Source of the DNA: an uncultured Flavobacteriaceae bacterium
Lineage (GTDB): Bacteria; Bacteroidota; Bacteroidia; Flavobacteriales; Flavobacteriaceae
Assembly: GCA_947501845.1 (NCBI GenBank)
Contig: CANMXP010000024.1
Location: 21,137-85,136 of the forward strand
Length of the DNA: 64,000 bases
Direction of reading: 5' to 3'
The position numbers were made by a program, and so were the translations under genes. Shown here one piece after another: positions 29,019-38,726 of the stretch; within the stretch, counting starts at the first letter, position 1; each line of letters starts with the position of its first letter. The notes below the pieces were generated by a model. The model had not been told where the DNA came from. It did no database searches and saw only the letters and a list, made by a program, of their open reading frames with translations.

Positions 29019-30085
29019 AATAGCTCATGCCATTGTCTCATAATTCCAGTTAACTCATAAGCTTTCATACTTTCTTTTGCTGCTTTTGAAACCCTTTTCA
29101 TTTCATTTTTATTTTCAATCAACATACTCACTCTATTTGCGTAGTCTTCAAAGTTATCCTTTTGAATCAAAAAACCATTTTTTTTATTATCAATATAACT
29201 TTTGGGACCTAAAGTATTTTCAAAAGCAATCACGGGTAACCCACAAGCCATAGCTTCTGTTACAGCTAAACCAAAAGGTTCATATCTAGATGTATTTAGG
29301 AGCATCGATGCTCCTAAATAAACACTTTTTATATCTTTTACTGGCTTAAGAAATTCTATTTTAGATAAATTTTTTAATTCTTTAGCAAGTTTTATTAAAT
29401 CATCATAATCACCTTCTCCATACATATTTAAAATCCAATCTGGATGCTTCTTAGAAACTAAATACCATATTTTAATTAATTTATCGTAGCCTTTTTGATA
29501 AGAGAATCTTCCAACAGCAATAACCTTTTTATTTTCTAAAGAATGAGGGATATCGGGTATTTCGAACCCTATAGGATTAGGGATAACCTTGAAATTCTTA
29601 GTTCTTTTATTTCTATTTGCATGTTCATATACTATTACCCATGTGTATCTATTTACACTTAAAGAAAAAAAGAAAAATGACAGTTTAAGTTTTATGTTAT
29701 TGAACAAATCAGCTTCTTTAGCATTTTTGCTATTATGGTTCTCATAAACCAATGGTATTCTATTCTTCAACAAAAAAGGTAATAGAGATCCTTTTAATCC
29801 ACTATCACAATTAATAATAATATCTGGATTTATAGTGTTTATTTTTTTATTAAGCTTAGTTCTATAATCAAATAAATCCAGTGATTTTTGGCTTTTTCTA
29901 TCCAAGTCATGGATTTGAATTTTTTCATGAAAAGAAAAAAACAACTTATTAGTATTGCCGTAGGTATTTAATATATGAATTTCATAAGGAAATGCTTCTA
30001 CCAAATAATTTAGTTTTACAGAAAGCACCCTTGCTACACCTCCTGAAGTATTTAAATTAGTTGCTATGTACAGTAGTCTTAACAC
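28988..30085 (-). CDS. Glycosyltransferase family 4
   Basis: 365 residues. GT-B fold: LYIATNLNTSGGVARVL at the start, and the family motif in AVGRFSYQKGYDKLI and RYEPFGLAVTEAMACGLPVIAFE. It uses an NDP-sugar with retention of configuration. The start overlaps the end of the next upstream GT4 gene by seven bases, so both are translated from one message. Confidence 0.92.
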   Translation of the reverse strand: MLRLLYIATNLNTSGGVARVLSVKLNYLVEAFPYEIHILNTYGNTNKLFFSFHEKIQIHDLDRKSQKSLDLFDYRTKLNKKINTINPDIIINCDSGLKGSLLPFLLKNRIPLVYENHNSKNAKEADLFNNIKLKLSFFFFSLSVNRYTWVIVYEHANRNKRTKNFKVIPNPIGFEIPDIPHSLENKKVIAVGRFSYQKGYDKLIKIWYLVSKKHPDWILNMYGEGDYDDLIKLAKELKNLSKIEFLKPVKDIKSVYLGASMLLNTSRYEPFGLAVTEAMACGLPVIAFENTLGPKSYIDNKKNGFLIQKDNFEDYANRVSMLIENKNEMKRVSKAAKESMKAYELTGIMRQWHELFQSFLLNKSK

Positions 30086-31173
30086 GTTTTATCTAAATCC
30101 ATTAATTTTAACCATTGCTCACCTATCCCTTCCAATGAAAATCTTTCAACACTAGATAAAGCTTGAGATTTACATCGTTTATACAATTTATTATCTTGTA
30201 TAAATAAGTTCATAAAACTTGTTAAGCTATCCATATTTTGGTCTTCAACCAACAAACCATTTTCTCTATCTATTATAATTTCACTAGGTCCAGTTTTACA
30301 ATTAAAAGATACTACGGGAGTTTTGCAAGCCAGTGACTCTAAAATCACCATAGGCATACCTTCATGTGAGCTCGATAAAACAAAAAATTTTGCTCTTTTT
30401 ATATACTTATATGGATTATTTTTAAAACCCAATAAATGAACTAAATTAGCGACCCCGTTTTGACGAGCAATATTTATCAATGCTTCTTTTTTAGCACCAT
30501 CTCCAAGAATGACTAAAGCTATATTTTTATTAGGAAGTATTGATTTAGAGTAAGCATGTATAAGCTTATCAAATTGTTTAACATTGGTATCATACTGACC
30601 TACACCTATGATATAATCAAAGTCTAAAGAAATTTCCTCAGTTGCTTTTTCTTTTACTTCCTGAATATTTATAGGGTTATAAATAGTCATCACATTTTTC
30701 AAACCATGCTTTTCTTCAATCATTTTTTGCATGTCTTTTGTTATTGAAACTACTTTAAAAGAATTTGCATACATCATTCTAGTCAAAAATGATTGATCTG
30801 GCATGTAACTGTTCAATTTAGCACTATGCACTGTAAAAATAGTTCTGGCATTATATACAAATCTAGCAACCAATAATTCCTGAATAGGCTTGATTCGGAA
30901 CCTAAAATCAATTATAAAATCAAAATCATGTTTATTTAAATATTTCCTTAGAGCAATTAAACGTTTAATTTTATTGAAGACACCATTGGTTTTATTCTTC
31001 AACTTTCCTAAGTTTTCAACAGCCCCAGAATAAGGATAAGCAATATCATCTATTATTATTATGTTATGTACTTCAATACCTTGGCTTTCAAAAAAGACAG
31101 ACAAAATAGCCATTACCCGCTCTGCACCTCCTTTATTTAATCTATAACCAACTAATGCTATTTTTTTTTTCAT
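30079..31173 (-). CDS. Glycosyltransferase family 4
   Basis: 364 residues. LVGYRLNKGGAERVMAIL at the start and SSSHEGMPMVILESLACKTPVVSF near residue 270 mark a retaining GT-B transferase. First gene of a two-gene leftward unit with the preceding entry. Divergent from the GT2 gene at 31284, with about 110 bases between them. Confidence 0.92.
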   Translation of the reverse strand: MKKKIALVGYRLNKGGAERVMAILSVFFESQGIEVHNIIIIDDIAYPYSGAVENLGKLKNKTNGVFNKIKRLIALRKYLNKHDFDFIIDFRFRIKPIQELLVARFVYNARTIFTVHSAKLNSYMPDQSFLTRMMYANSFKVVSITKDMQKMIEEKHGLKNVMTIYNPINIQEVKEKATEEISLDFDYIIGVGQYDTNVKQFDKLIHAYSKSILPNKNIALVILGDGAKKEALINIARQNGVANLVHLLGFKNNPYKYIKRAKFFVLSSSHEGMPMVILESLACKTPVVSFNCKTGPSEIIIDRENGLLVEDQNMDSLTSFMNLFIQDNKLYKRCKSQALSSVERFSLEGIGEQWLKLMDLDKTC

Positions 31174-31283
31174 TATAACACTTAAATGACTTTTTCAAAA
31201 ATAAGTGTTTATTTTTTTATTCTGTTTCTATTTATCTTAAATTTCTAGATTATAAAAAATACTATAAAACCTCAAAGTCATTT

Positions 31284-32213
31284 ATGGTTGAATTTTCTAT
31301 ACACCTTATAACATACAACAACGAAAAACATATTGAAGAAACGCTTCAATCTATCTTAAAACAAAAAGTAGATTTTGATTATGAAATTGTTGTTGGAGAC
31401 GACTGCTCTACAGACAAAACATTAACTATAATAAAGCAATATGAAACAAGATATCCTAAGCTGTTTAAAATACAAAAAAATGAATCTCAGCTAGGTATTT
31501 TAAAGAACTTTAAAGCGACTCTTGATAGATGTGTAGGCAAATATATTTTTGATATTGCAGGAGATGATTTACTAAAAACAGAAGATGCTATGCAAAAAAT
31601 GGTTGATGTATTCCGTAATAATAATACTTTGGGGTTCATTGATTGTGGATTTGATAGTTTAAATGATATAAAAAATACAACAACAATTTTTAAAAACAAA
31701 AAAGCAATTAATTCTTCTAACTATGATTATAAAAGAGCAATCATGCTTGGTCAAATAGCTCCAATTGGTATTTGTTATAACAAAGATTCCCTTTATAAAT
31801 ATGTTGATTTTGATAGTTACATAAAAAAAAATATTACCATCGAGGATTATCCTATTCTTATAGATTTAATAATGAATACTGATTTTCATAGAATTAATGA
31901 ATCTCTCCATATATATAGAGTTCATGATGAGTCATTCTCGCATAAAAGAGATTTTGAAAAAAACCGATTCTCGAGTCTTCAAATGAAAAAACTGTTTGAT
32001 TATTTCTGTGATAAGTACAAATTCAAAAACGATATTATTGAAGAATTCAATCTTAACCATTTAAAACAGCTACTTTTCTTTGCTGGTTTTTATGAAAAAA
32101 AGGCGTTTGGCAATGAGATATATTCTAAAATTAAATCAAAAAGCATTAAGGATTATATCCACTATTGGGCAAGTCAATATCCTTTATTTAGGAAACTTAT
32201 ATCAATTATTTAA
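31284..32213 (+). CDS. Glycosyltransferase family 2
   Basis: 309 residues. FSIHLITYNNEKHIEETLQSIL and EIVVGDDCSTDKT are the nucleotide-sugar binding start, FDIAGDDLLK the metal site. The His-rich segment IYRVHDESFSHKRD is shared with the capsular GT2 group. It is transcribed alone, rightward, and converges on the leftward amino-sugar operon. Confidence 0.9.
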   Translation: MVEFSIHLITYNNEKHIEETLQSILKQKVDFDYEIVVGDDCSTDKTLTIIKQYETRYPKLFKIQKNESQLGILKNFKATLDRCVGKYIFDIAGDDLLKTEDAMQKMVDVFRNNNTLGFIDCGFDSLNDIKNTTTIFKNKKAINSSNYDYKRAIMLGQIAPIGICYNKDSLYKYVDFDSYIKKNITIEDYPILIDLIMNTDFHRINESLHIYRVHDESFSHKRDFEKNRFSSLQMKKLFDYFCDKYKFKNDIIEEFNLNHLKQLLFFAGFYEKKAFGNEIYSKIKSKSIKDYIHYWASQYPLFRKLISII

Positions 32214-32222
32214 AATGCGTTT

Positions 32223-32621
32223 TTAAATTTTAGTGAACACATCATAATCCCGGATATAATCTTCTTCCTTATATATATCTGAAGCAATAACTAAACAAAC
32301 TGATCCTGAAGAAAAATTATCAAGCTCACGCCATATCATAGTTGGTATTAAAACTCCTTGATTTGGTTTATTTAAAGTTATAACTTGTTTTTCCTTGTTT
32401 ACATCGTATAAAGAGACATTAAAACTTCCACTTAAGGCTATCAAAAACTCTTGTTGATTAACATGAGCATGTCCTCCTCTAAATACCCCACTGGGTACAT
32501 CGTACAAATAGTATACACGTTTAATGGAAAAGGGTAAAATATTTTTTTCTATGACTGATAGGTTCCCTCTTACATCAACAATTTTAGGAATATCTATAAT
32601 TTTTACTCTGTTTAAACCCAT
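32223..32621 (-). CDS. FdtA/QdtA-type dTDP-4-keto-6-deoxyhexose 3,4-ketoisomerase
   Basis: 132 residues, a single cupin. RGNLSVIEKN, YYLYDVPSGVFRGGHAH and PTMIWRELDNFSSGSVCLVIAS are the FdtA family landmarks; HAH carries the catalytic histidine. It moves the keto group from C4 to C3 of the dTDP sugar so that the FdtB-type aminotransferase (34861-35964) can act. Last gene of the leftward operon, one base after the acyltransferase gene. Confidence 0.9.
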   Translation of the reverse strand: MGLNRVKIIDIPKIVDVRGNLSVIEKNILPFSIKRVYYLYDVPSGVFRGGHAHVNQQEFLIALSGSFNVSLYDVNKEKQVITLNKPNQGVLIPTMIWRELDNFSSGSVCLVIASDIYKEEDYIRDYDVFTKI

Positions 32622-32622
32622 T

Positions 32623-33375
32623 TTATTTTTTTAAAATTAAAAGATTTTCCATTGTTTCTTGCTCACCCTTCCAATCTCTTGAAATATTTTCTTTGATCAA
32701 CCTACAAGGTATTCCTCCAATCAAAACATTTTCTCCATAAAATTTGTAATCCTTATTAGTAACACTATTCGAAGCAATAGTACAATAATTCGGCGTAACA
32801 GTTTTCGCCATAATAGAAACTCTGTTACCAATATAATTGAAATCGCCGATACTAATTGGATTGGTCATTGGGTATTTTTCATTATTAAGTGTATTAATAA
32901 GTTGGTGAAAAGTAGTATCAATAAGTTGAGATTCAGAACCAAGCCTAGCATAGTTTCCTAAAACAATTTCATAAGTGCATATAAGCTTACCATCCGACCC
33001 TAAAGAAGCCATATTACCAAACTCAGAATAAGCATTCTTTCCTATGTATATAAAACAGTCTTTTCCAAATTGAACATGCCCTTTAAAAACCAAAGTTCCT
33101 CCTAGATAAAATTCCGAAATACCTTTAGCTTTTTTTTTCATTTCATAAGCTTGGCCAAAACCAATCATACCTCTTTTAATAGGTGCTTTAATATAAATAC
33201 CCCCTTTTAATGAAGTAAATTTCACTTTACCATAAAAATATACTGGAAATTTTAAAGCTATTTTTATAGGGAATTTTTTTAAATTGAAATAAATTGTTTT
33301 ATACCAGTTAACTGAACGCTGAAATTTAATCCAATGATACAACTTCTTCAGTCGTTTATAAATTAAATTAAACAT
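32623..33375 (-). CDS. Left-handed beta-helix acyltransferase
   Basis: About 250 residues. Hexapeptide-like turns occur through the middle (VQFGKDCFIYIGKNAYSEFG, EIVLGNYARLGSESQLIDT, ISIGDFNYIGNRVSIMA, VTPNYCTIASNSVTNKD). The start at 33375 (ATG overlapping the wzx stop as ATGTTTAA) is preferred over an ATG nine codons upstream. Position between fdtA- and fdtB-like genes suggests N- or O-acylation of the amino sugar, but the sequence is not a clear FdtC. Confidence 0.8.
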   Translation of the reverse strand: MFNLIYKRLKKLYHWIKFQRSVNWYKTIYFNLKKFPIKIALKFPVYFYGKVKFTSLKGGIYIKAPIKRGMIGFGQAYEMKKKAKGISEFYLGGTLVFKGHVQFGKDCFIYIGKNAYSEFGNMASLGSDGKLICTYEIVLGNYARLGSESQLIDTTFHQLINTLNNEKYPMTNPISIGDFNYIGNRVSIMAKTVTPNYCTIASNSVTNKDYKFYGENVLIGGIPCRLIKENISRDWKGEQETMENLLILKK

Positions 33376-34858
33376 CTTTATCTTTTTTAAACAATAAAAC
33401 AAATAATTCTCTTATGGGTATTTTTTTGTTAAACAATATAAGTATATATACACATGATAATATTCCTGCTAAACCCATAAATAAGTACTTATAAAATACC
33501 CAAGGCAAAAATGATAATAGAAAAACAATCATACACAAAAAACAACATCTAGTAAAAATAGAATAAATCTCTCTATCCAAGGATATATGATAATATTTAG
33601 AAACTATATAGATAATACCACAAAAATGTATAACGTAATATACAAAAAAGGAAATTCCAAGCCCTAATAAACCTCCCTTATAATATCCCAATAGAAGTAA
33701 TATTATATACAAAACACTAAACACTAAGCTAGTTTTTATAAAGATCTTAGAATCTCCTTTAGCTATAATAATATATCCTAAAGTCCATGATATAGCTTTA
33801 AAAAGCATACCTAAAATCCCCCAGGAAACCATATTAGTAACCGAATCAAATTTTACAGAAAAAAGAGTTCTTATAATCAAGGGGTTAAAAATTATAAAAA
33901 CAATTATTATAATAGTTATTAGCAGGATTGAAATGAATGATTGATGAAAAGCTAATTTTTTAATTTCTACATTTTGGTTACAAATTTCTGACAGCCTTGG
34001 ATAATAATTTTTACTCATAACCGCGAAAATTATTCCAACGTACGAATTCAATATTACTAGACCAGCGCCATAATAACCAACTTCATTTACACCTCCGTAA
34101 AAATTTATACCAAATTGAACAAGATACTCACTTAAAGATCGAATTAACTCACTTATACTTAAAGCAAAACCTAAAACTAACATTTGTTTGCTTGTCTTTA
34201 AATTTTTTCTCAATGATATTTTTTCACCTATCCTGAAAAAGTTTTTAGAATAAAAATAAGCAAATAAAAAACTTATAAATGAAGAAATTGCAATTACTGG
34301 AGCAATTGCATTTATTTTCCAATAATAGTATAATGGAATTGCTATTAATAAAGCCACAGAATTACCCATTAAATTTGCCTTTGCAAACTGTTGTAGTTTT
34401 CTTAAACTCTGTAGAACCGTTAAACAACCAGAAAATAGTTGCCTAAATAAAATAGCGAAAGCTAACCAGATAAAAGCGATAGTGAAATCTTTATTATTGA
34501 ACACTAGCTGACTTAAAAATGAGGAGAAAACACATGTTATTAGGGCTCCTAATATGCTTGTAATAAAAATTAAGTATTTAAAAATCTGTATTTGCTTATT
34601 TAATTTTTCATTCGATTTAGAACCATAAGCTTCAGAAATATTCTTAATACCACTGGTTTCCAAACCAAAACCTGTTGCATTACTTATTACTGCTAAAGTG
34701 CTATTAAACAAAGTCATTACACCAATACCAGTTGGCCCTAATAATATTGCTATTATTTTTGATTTAATTATTGATATTAATATGTTGAAAAACTTTACCC
34801 CTCCAAATAAAGAAGTAGCCTTTAATATTTGTATATATGAATTTTTGTCAGTTTTCAA
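33368..34858 (-). CDS. Wzx-type polysaccharide flippase
   Basis: 496 residues and about 12-14 hydrophobic helices. ATSLFGGVKFFNILISIIKSKIIAILLGPTGIGVM is the usual start of O-antigen translocases in the MOP superfamily, which flip undecaprenyl-linked repeat units. It overlaps the acyltransferase gene and is two bases from the aminotransferase gene. A second flippase is encoded in the same operon (37000-38304). Confidence 0.9.
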   Translation of the reverse strand: MKTDKNSYIQILKATSLFGGVKFFNILISIIKSKIIAILLGPTGIGVMTLFNSTLAVISNATGFGLETSGIKNISEAYGSKSNEKLNKQIQIFKYLIFITSILGALITCVFSSFLSQLVFNNKDFTIAFIWLAFAILFRQLFSGCLTVLQSLRKLQQFAKANLMGNSVALLIAIPLYYYWKINAIAPVIAISSFISFLFAYFYSKNFFRIGEKISLRKNLKTSKQMLVLGFALSISELIRSLSEYLVQFGINFYGGVNEVGYYGAGLVILNSYVGIIFAVMSKNYYPRLSEICNQNVEIKKLAFHQSFISILLITIIIIVFIIFNPLIIRTLFSVKFDSVTNMVSWGILGMLFKAISWTLGYIIIAKGDSKIFIKTSLVFSVLYIILLLLGYYKGGLLGLGISFFVYYVIHFCGIIYIVSKYYHISLDREIYSIFTRCCFLCMIVFLLSFLPWVFYKYLFMGLAGILSCVYILILFNKKIPIRELFVLLFKKDKDV

Positions 34859-34860
34859 AA

Positions 34861-35964
34861 CTACTTAAAGTTAGAAATGACTTCTACTATCCTATCGACA
34901 TCAGAAGAATTTAGTAAAGGATTTAATGGTATGCTCAAAACTTCATTATGAATTTGTTCTGTAATTGGTAAACTAATATTAGCATATCTCTTATATGCTT
35001 CTTGTTGATGAACGGGAATAGGGTAATGAATAAACGTTTCTACACCGTTTTTATATAAATAATCTTTAAGTTCATCTCTTTTCTCACTTCTAATAACAAA
35101 AAGGTGAAAAACATGTTGATTTATATCATCAACAAATGGCAACACCATATTATTCGAATTGATATTTTCAAGATAGTATTTAGCAATTTTCCTTCTTATG
35201 TTATTGTCAGAATCTAAATATTTTAATTTTACTCTTAAAAAAGAAGCCTGTAACTCATCCAACCTACAGTTATAACCTTTAATATCGTTTTTATAAATTG
35301 AAGTTCTTCCATAATTTCTTAGTTTATAAATAATTTCGGCTAACGCTTCATCATTAGTAGTCACTGCTCCAGCATCTCCTAAAGCACCTAAATTTTTTGT
35401 TGGATAAAAGCTAAAAGCAGCTGCATCCGATACATTTCCAGATTTACGCCCATCAGCAGATACCGCACCGTGTGCTTGAGCTGCATCTTCTATTAACAAC
35501 AAATTATACCTTTCAGATAATTTCTCTAATTCATTTACATCATATAGTCGTCCATAAAGGTGAACCCCTAAAATTGCCTTTGTCTTATCTGTAATAGCAT
35601 CCTCAATTTTACTTATTCCTATATTAAAAGTTTTTATATCTGGTTCTACTAAAATAGGTTTTAAGCCTACATTACTAACTGCTAAAATAGATGCAATATA
35701 CGTATTTGCTGGCACGAGAACTTCGTTCCCGATTGATAAGACTCCCATTTCTTTATATGCTTGAAAAATTAATTGCAACGCATCAAGACCACTGCTAACA
35801 CCTATACAGTATTTTGTCCCACAATATGAAGAAAATTCATTTTCAAATTTTAAAACCTGTTCTCCTAAGATATAATGTCCCGAGTTTAAAAAATCTTCAA
35901 AAGCTTTTTTTAATTCGGCTTCATGATCTTCATTAACTAACTTTAAATCTAAAAATTTAATCAT
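34861..35964 (-). CDS. DegT/DnrJ/EryC1 sugar aminotransferase, FdtB-like
   Basis: 367 residues. PLP Lys is in [29 protein letters not shown] and [11 protein letters not shown] complete the fold-type I site. With the FdtA-type isomerase in the same operon it would make a dTDP-3-amino-3,6-dideoxyhexose (Fuc3N or Qui3N). The start overlaps the stop of the upstream gene by four bases (ATGA-type coupling). Confidence 0.92.
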   Translation of the reverse strand: MIKFLDLKLVNEDHEAELKKAFEDFLNSGHYILGEQVLKFENEFSSYCGTKYCIGVSSGLDALQLIFQAYKEMGVLSIGNEVLVPANTYIASILAVSNVGLKPILVEPDIKTFNIGISKIEDAITDKTKAILGVHLYGRLYDVNELEKLSERYNLLLIEDAAQAHGAVSADGRKSGNVSDAAAFSFYPTKNLGALGDAGAVTTNDEALAEIIYKLRNYGRTSIYKNDIKGYNCRLDELQASFLRVKLKYLDSDNNIRRKIAKYYLENINSNNMVLPFVDDINQHVFHLFVIRSEKRDELKDYLYKNGVETFIHYPIPVHQQEAYKRYANISLPITEQIHNEVLSIPLNPLLNSSDVDRIVEVISNFK

Positions 35965-36932
35965 ATCAACACCTCTTTTAGAAGTTTATAATTAGCCACC
36001 TCTATTTCATAAAAATCGTGAACAACAGGTGAGGCTCCAAAACTTTGTTTCCATTGCAATAAACCTTCATTAATATTCTTACCTCGATTTTCATTCGATA
36101 TTCCAAAATCAAAATAGACTTTATCTTTATATACATTATAAACCAATTGGTTTATAAGATAATCTAAAGCCCCTTTTTTATTATTTATCGTTGAAATGTA
36201 TTGCAAATGAGCCACATTTTTTGTTTCAAAAACGGTACACCCAGCCAATATTCTTCCTTCAAAGCACACATTATATTGCTTTATATAATTGGGGAACATT
36301 TTATGTAATTTTATAATCTCCGATAGTGTATGTACTGGTTCTACACCATGCTTTTCTTTTAAATTTGGAATTAAGATCTCATTCCAAAAAGAACCCATAT
36401 CTCCATTTGAAATAAAATTCAAATCAAAGTCATTGGCCAATTTTAATTGTCGTTTTCTTAAATCTGAAAACTTTAATTTATTAGTTAATGGTATTGTCAT
36501 CGAAACGTCTCTCCTAAACAGCTTAGCTTTTAAAATAAACAGAAGATAATCCATTTCATCTGAAGGCCTTAAATTATATATTTTAGGCAGTTGTTTAAAA
36601 ATCAACACATTAACACTATTATCATAAAGAAATTTTAAAAGCGCAAGAACACATTCTAAAACATTCTGAAATGAAGTTCTATCTGGTAAAACTAAACTTC
36701 CATAACTTAAACCTTGATGAGAGTAAAGGGTTTTTCCTTTTATATTTGCTGGTAGGATAGCCATTAATTTTTCATTACGAAAAACCATCAATGAATAGTC
36801 TTCAAATCTATCTTGATGGTATTCCATAAAATCTCTATGAAAAAGAAATGTAGCATTTTTTGCATTTAATACAAAGGTATTCCATTCTTCATAGTACAAG
36901 GAAGAATATTTAACTACCTTATAATTTTCCAT
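35961..36932 (-). CDS. FemAB/GNAT-like transferase
   Basis: 323 residues. The N-terminal segment [26 protein letters not shown] and the C-terminal [40 protein letters not shown] fit the GNAT-fold transferases found in polysaccharide loci, where they acylate or aminoacylate an amino sugar. It precedes the aminotransferase gene with a four-base overlap, so its product is the most likely modifier of the FdtB product. Confidence 0.75.
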   Translation of the reverse strand: MENYKVVKYSSLYYEEWNTFVLNAKNATFLFHRDFMEYHQDRFEDYSLMVFRNEKLMAILPANIKGKTLYSHQGLSYGSLVLPDRTSFQNVLECVLALLKFLYDNSVNVLIFKQLPKIYNLRPSDEMDYLLFILKAKLFRRDVSMTIPLTNKLKFSDLRKRQLKLANDFDLNFISNGDMGSFWNEILIPNLKEKHGVEPVHTLSEIIKLHKMFPNYIKQYNVCFEGRILAGCTVFETKNVAHLQYISTINNKKGALDYLINQLVYNVYKDKVYFDFGISNENRGKNINEGLLQWKQSFGASPVVHDFYEIEVANYKLLKEVLI

Positions 36933-36999
36933 TGGCCCTCATGTTTTTCTAGTTGATAAGCTTTATTCCTGGTAAAAGTTATAAAAAGTAATTGAATCC

Positions 37000-38304
37000 T
37001 TATGTATTCTTTTCACTCTCCACACCAAAAAGCGAACTCCCAAATATTAGCAAAATAATGCCATAATACATCACATAACTTACAAAATGCGCAACAACCG
37101 CTCCTTTAACACCATCAAACAAATCTATAAAATATATGCTCGTCGTATAAAGCGTTATTATTAAAAAGGCTTCGGTTAAAATATAATGCCAAAACATTTT
37201 TTTTGCTAAAAACTGGTATGCAATAACAATAGACAAAATCTTAACGAAATCCCCTAAAAGTTGCCATAAGAATAAATCTTCAACAGGCTCAAACTCATTG
37301 GAAAAAACTAATGATACTATAAAAGGTTTCAATAAATATATAACAAACAAACCAATAGCCAAAACAGGTATGATCGTTTTATAAAAACTAAACACCTCTT
37401 TTTTAAATTCTTTAGCGTCATCAATCTCAGAAAATCTGGGTAAAATGTATAACGCAATTAATGAACTAACCAGCATTAAATAATACTTGGATATTCTTGT
37501 CATAGCTTCCCAAAAGCCAGCATCTTTATAACCAATATTATCTATAATATATGATCTGATAGCAATAGCAACAAAAGGAAGAAAAACAGCAGTAAAAAGA
37601 GCCATTAAGGAATAAGAACTCATTTTTTTAAAAAAACTAAAATCCACCCTATTAACACGTATAAGCGGCACTAAACTACGTCTGTTAATAATACCAACCA
37701 AAGTGATTAAAAATATTAATGCTTCGGCAATAACTACAGATACTAAAGCACCGTCGATCTTATTTTGATAAATTAAAAGTAAGGCGACAGAAACACTTAG
37801 TACTTGTCCAATTATATTAATAACAATAAGAATTTTATACTTGGAGAAACCATTCATTATAGAAAATGAAAACATGTTCAAAGCATAAAAAGGTAATACT
37901 ATTGCAAAAATCTGAATAACATAAGTATAGTTATTATAGATAGGAAAAATAATATTGTTGATTGATTCTGCATTAAAATAACAAAAAAACGATACTAAAA
38001 TAGTCGATATAAATGCGATGTAAAAGATGGTTGATACTGCTTTACTTAATTCTACAACATCATCCTTAAATTTCGAGACATTTTTTACAGCCCCTTTATA
38101 AAACCCAAGTACTGCAACTGTTTGAAAAGAGCTAACAAAGTTTTGTAAATTTCCAATTAACGCCAACCCAACGGGGCCAATAAAAACAGCAATAGCCTTA
38201 GAAGTTAATATACCTGCTATTATTCTTGTTAATACGGAAGCTGTTTGTAACGAAGTAACTTTAACTAAAACCTTACTATTTATATAATCAATTAACCTTT
38301 TCAA
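37000..38304 (-). CDS. Second Wzx-type flippase (O-antigen translocase)
   Basis: 434 residues, about 12 helices, starting MKRLIDYINSKVLVKVTSLQTASVLTR and containing SKAIAVFIGPVGLALIGNLQ as in WzxE-like translocases. First gene of the leftward operon that also contains aminotransferase, FemAB-like protein, another Wzx, acyltransferase and FdtA. Two flippases in one operon are unusual; they may serve two glycans or one may be a remnant. Confidence 0.9.
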   Translation of the reverse strand: MKRLIDYINSKVLVKVTSLQTASVLTRIIAGILTSKAIAVFIGPVGLALIGNLQNFVSSFQTVAVLGFYKGAVKNVSKFKDDVVELSKAVSTIFYIAFISTILVSFFCYFNAESINNIIFPIYNNYTYVIQIFAIVLPFYALNMFSFSIMNGFSKYKILIVINIIGQVLSVSVALLLIYQNKIDGALVSVVIAEALIFLITLVGIINRRSLVPLIRVNRVDFSFFKKMSSYSLMALFTAVFLPFVAIAIRSYIIDNIGYKDAGFWEAMTRISKYYLMLVSSLIALYILPRFSEIDDAKEFKKEVFSFYKTIIPVLAIGLFVIYLLKPFIVSLVFSNEFEPVEDLFLWQLLGDFVKILSIVIAYQFLAKKMFWHYILTEAFLIITLYTTSIYFIDLFDGVKGAVVAHFVSYVMYYGIILLIFGSSLFGVESEKNT

Positions 38305-38368
38305 TTAAGTATGAATTTTTTAGTAAATAAAATTACTTAAAATTGAATACATGACCTGTAAACGCTAA

Positions 38369-38397
38369 AAAAAGCATATTATTCTTCTATGCTTTTT
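38369..38397 (-). terminator. Terminator of the typA-ygjV unit
   Basis: AAAAAGCATA (38369-38378) pairs with TATGCTTTTT (38388-38397). Read leftward it lies behind the YgjV-like gene and ahead of the polysaccharide operon, separating the two units. Confidence 0.75.
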
Positions 38398-38491
38398 ATA
38401 AAGAAGCCAAATATACAAAATCATTTAACTTTTCTTTCTTTTTAAGCTACAATTGTAAGAATTCACCAATCACTATAAATAATAAATGGAT

Positions 38492-38725
38492 TTAATTTTT
38501 TTTCTGCAATAAGTAATATAAATTAATACAAAATATAGCTGTATTAGTTATTATAATTGGCATTGAAACCGGATGTAACAAAATGCCATAAAACACAAAT
38601 AGTAAACATCCTAAGGAGTTTACTATTCGTAGTTTGTTAACCGACTTCATTAAGAATGAGATTAAAACAGTTGCCATAGCAGCATATCCAACCCATTCTA
38701 CACCAGAAATTCCAAAGAATTCCAT
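38492..38725 (-). CDS. Small YgjV-like inner membrane protein
   Basis: 77 residues with three hydrophobic segments. The pattern WVGYAAMATVLISFLMKSVNKLRIVNSLGCLLF followed by PVSMPIIITNTAIFCIN is that of the short YgjV-type proteins (sometimes misnamed uroporphyrinogen decarboxylase). It starts one base after typA ends and shares its transcript. Function unknown. Confidence 0.75.
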   Translation of the reverse strand: MEFFGISGVEWVGYAAMATVLISFLMKSVNKLRIVNSLGCLLFVFYGILLHPVSMPIIITNTAIFCINLYYLLQKKN

Positions 38726-38726
38726 C

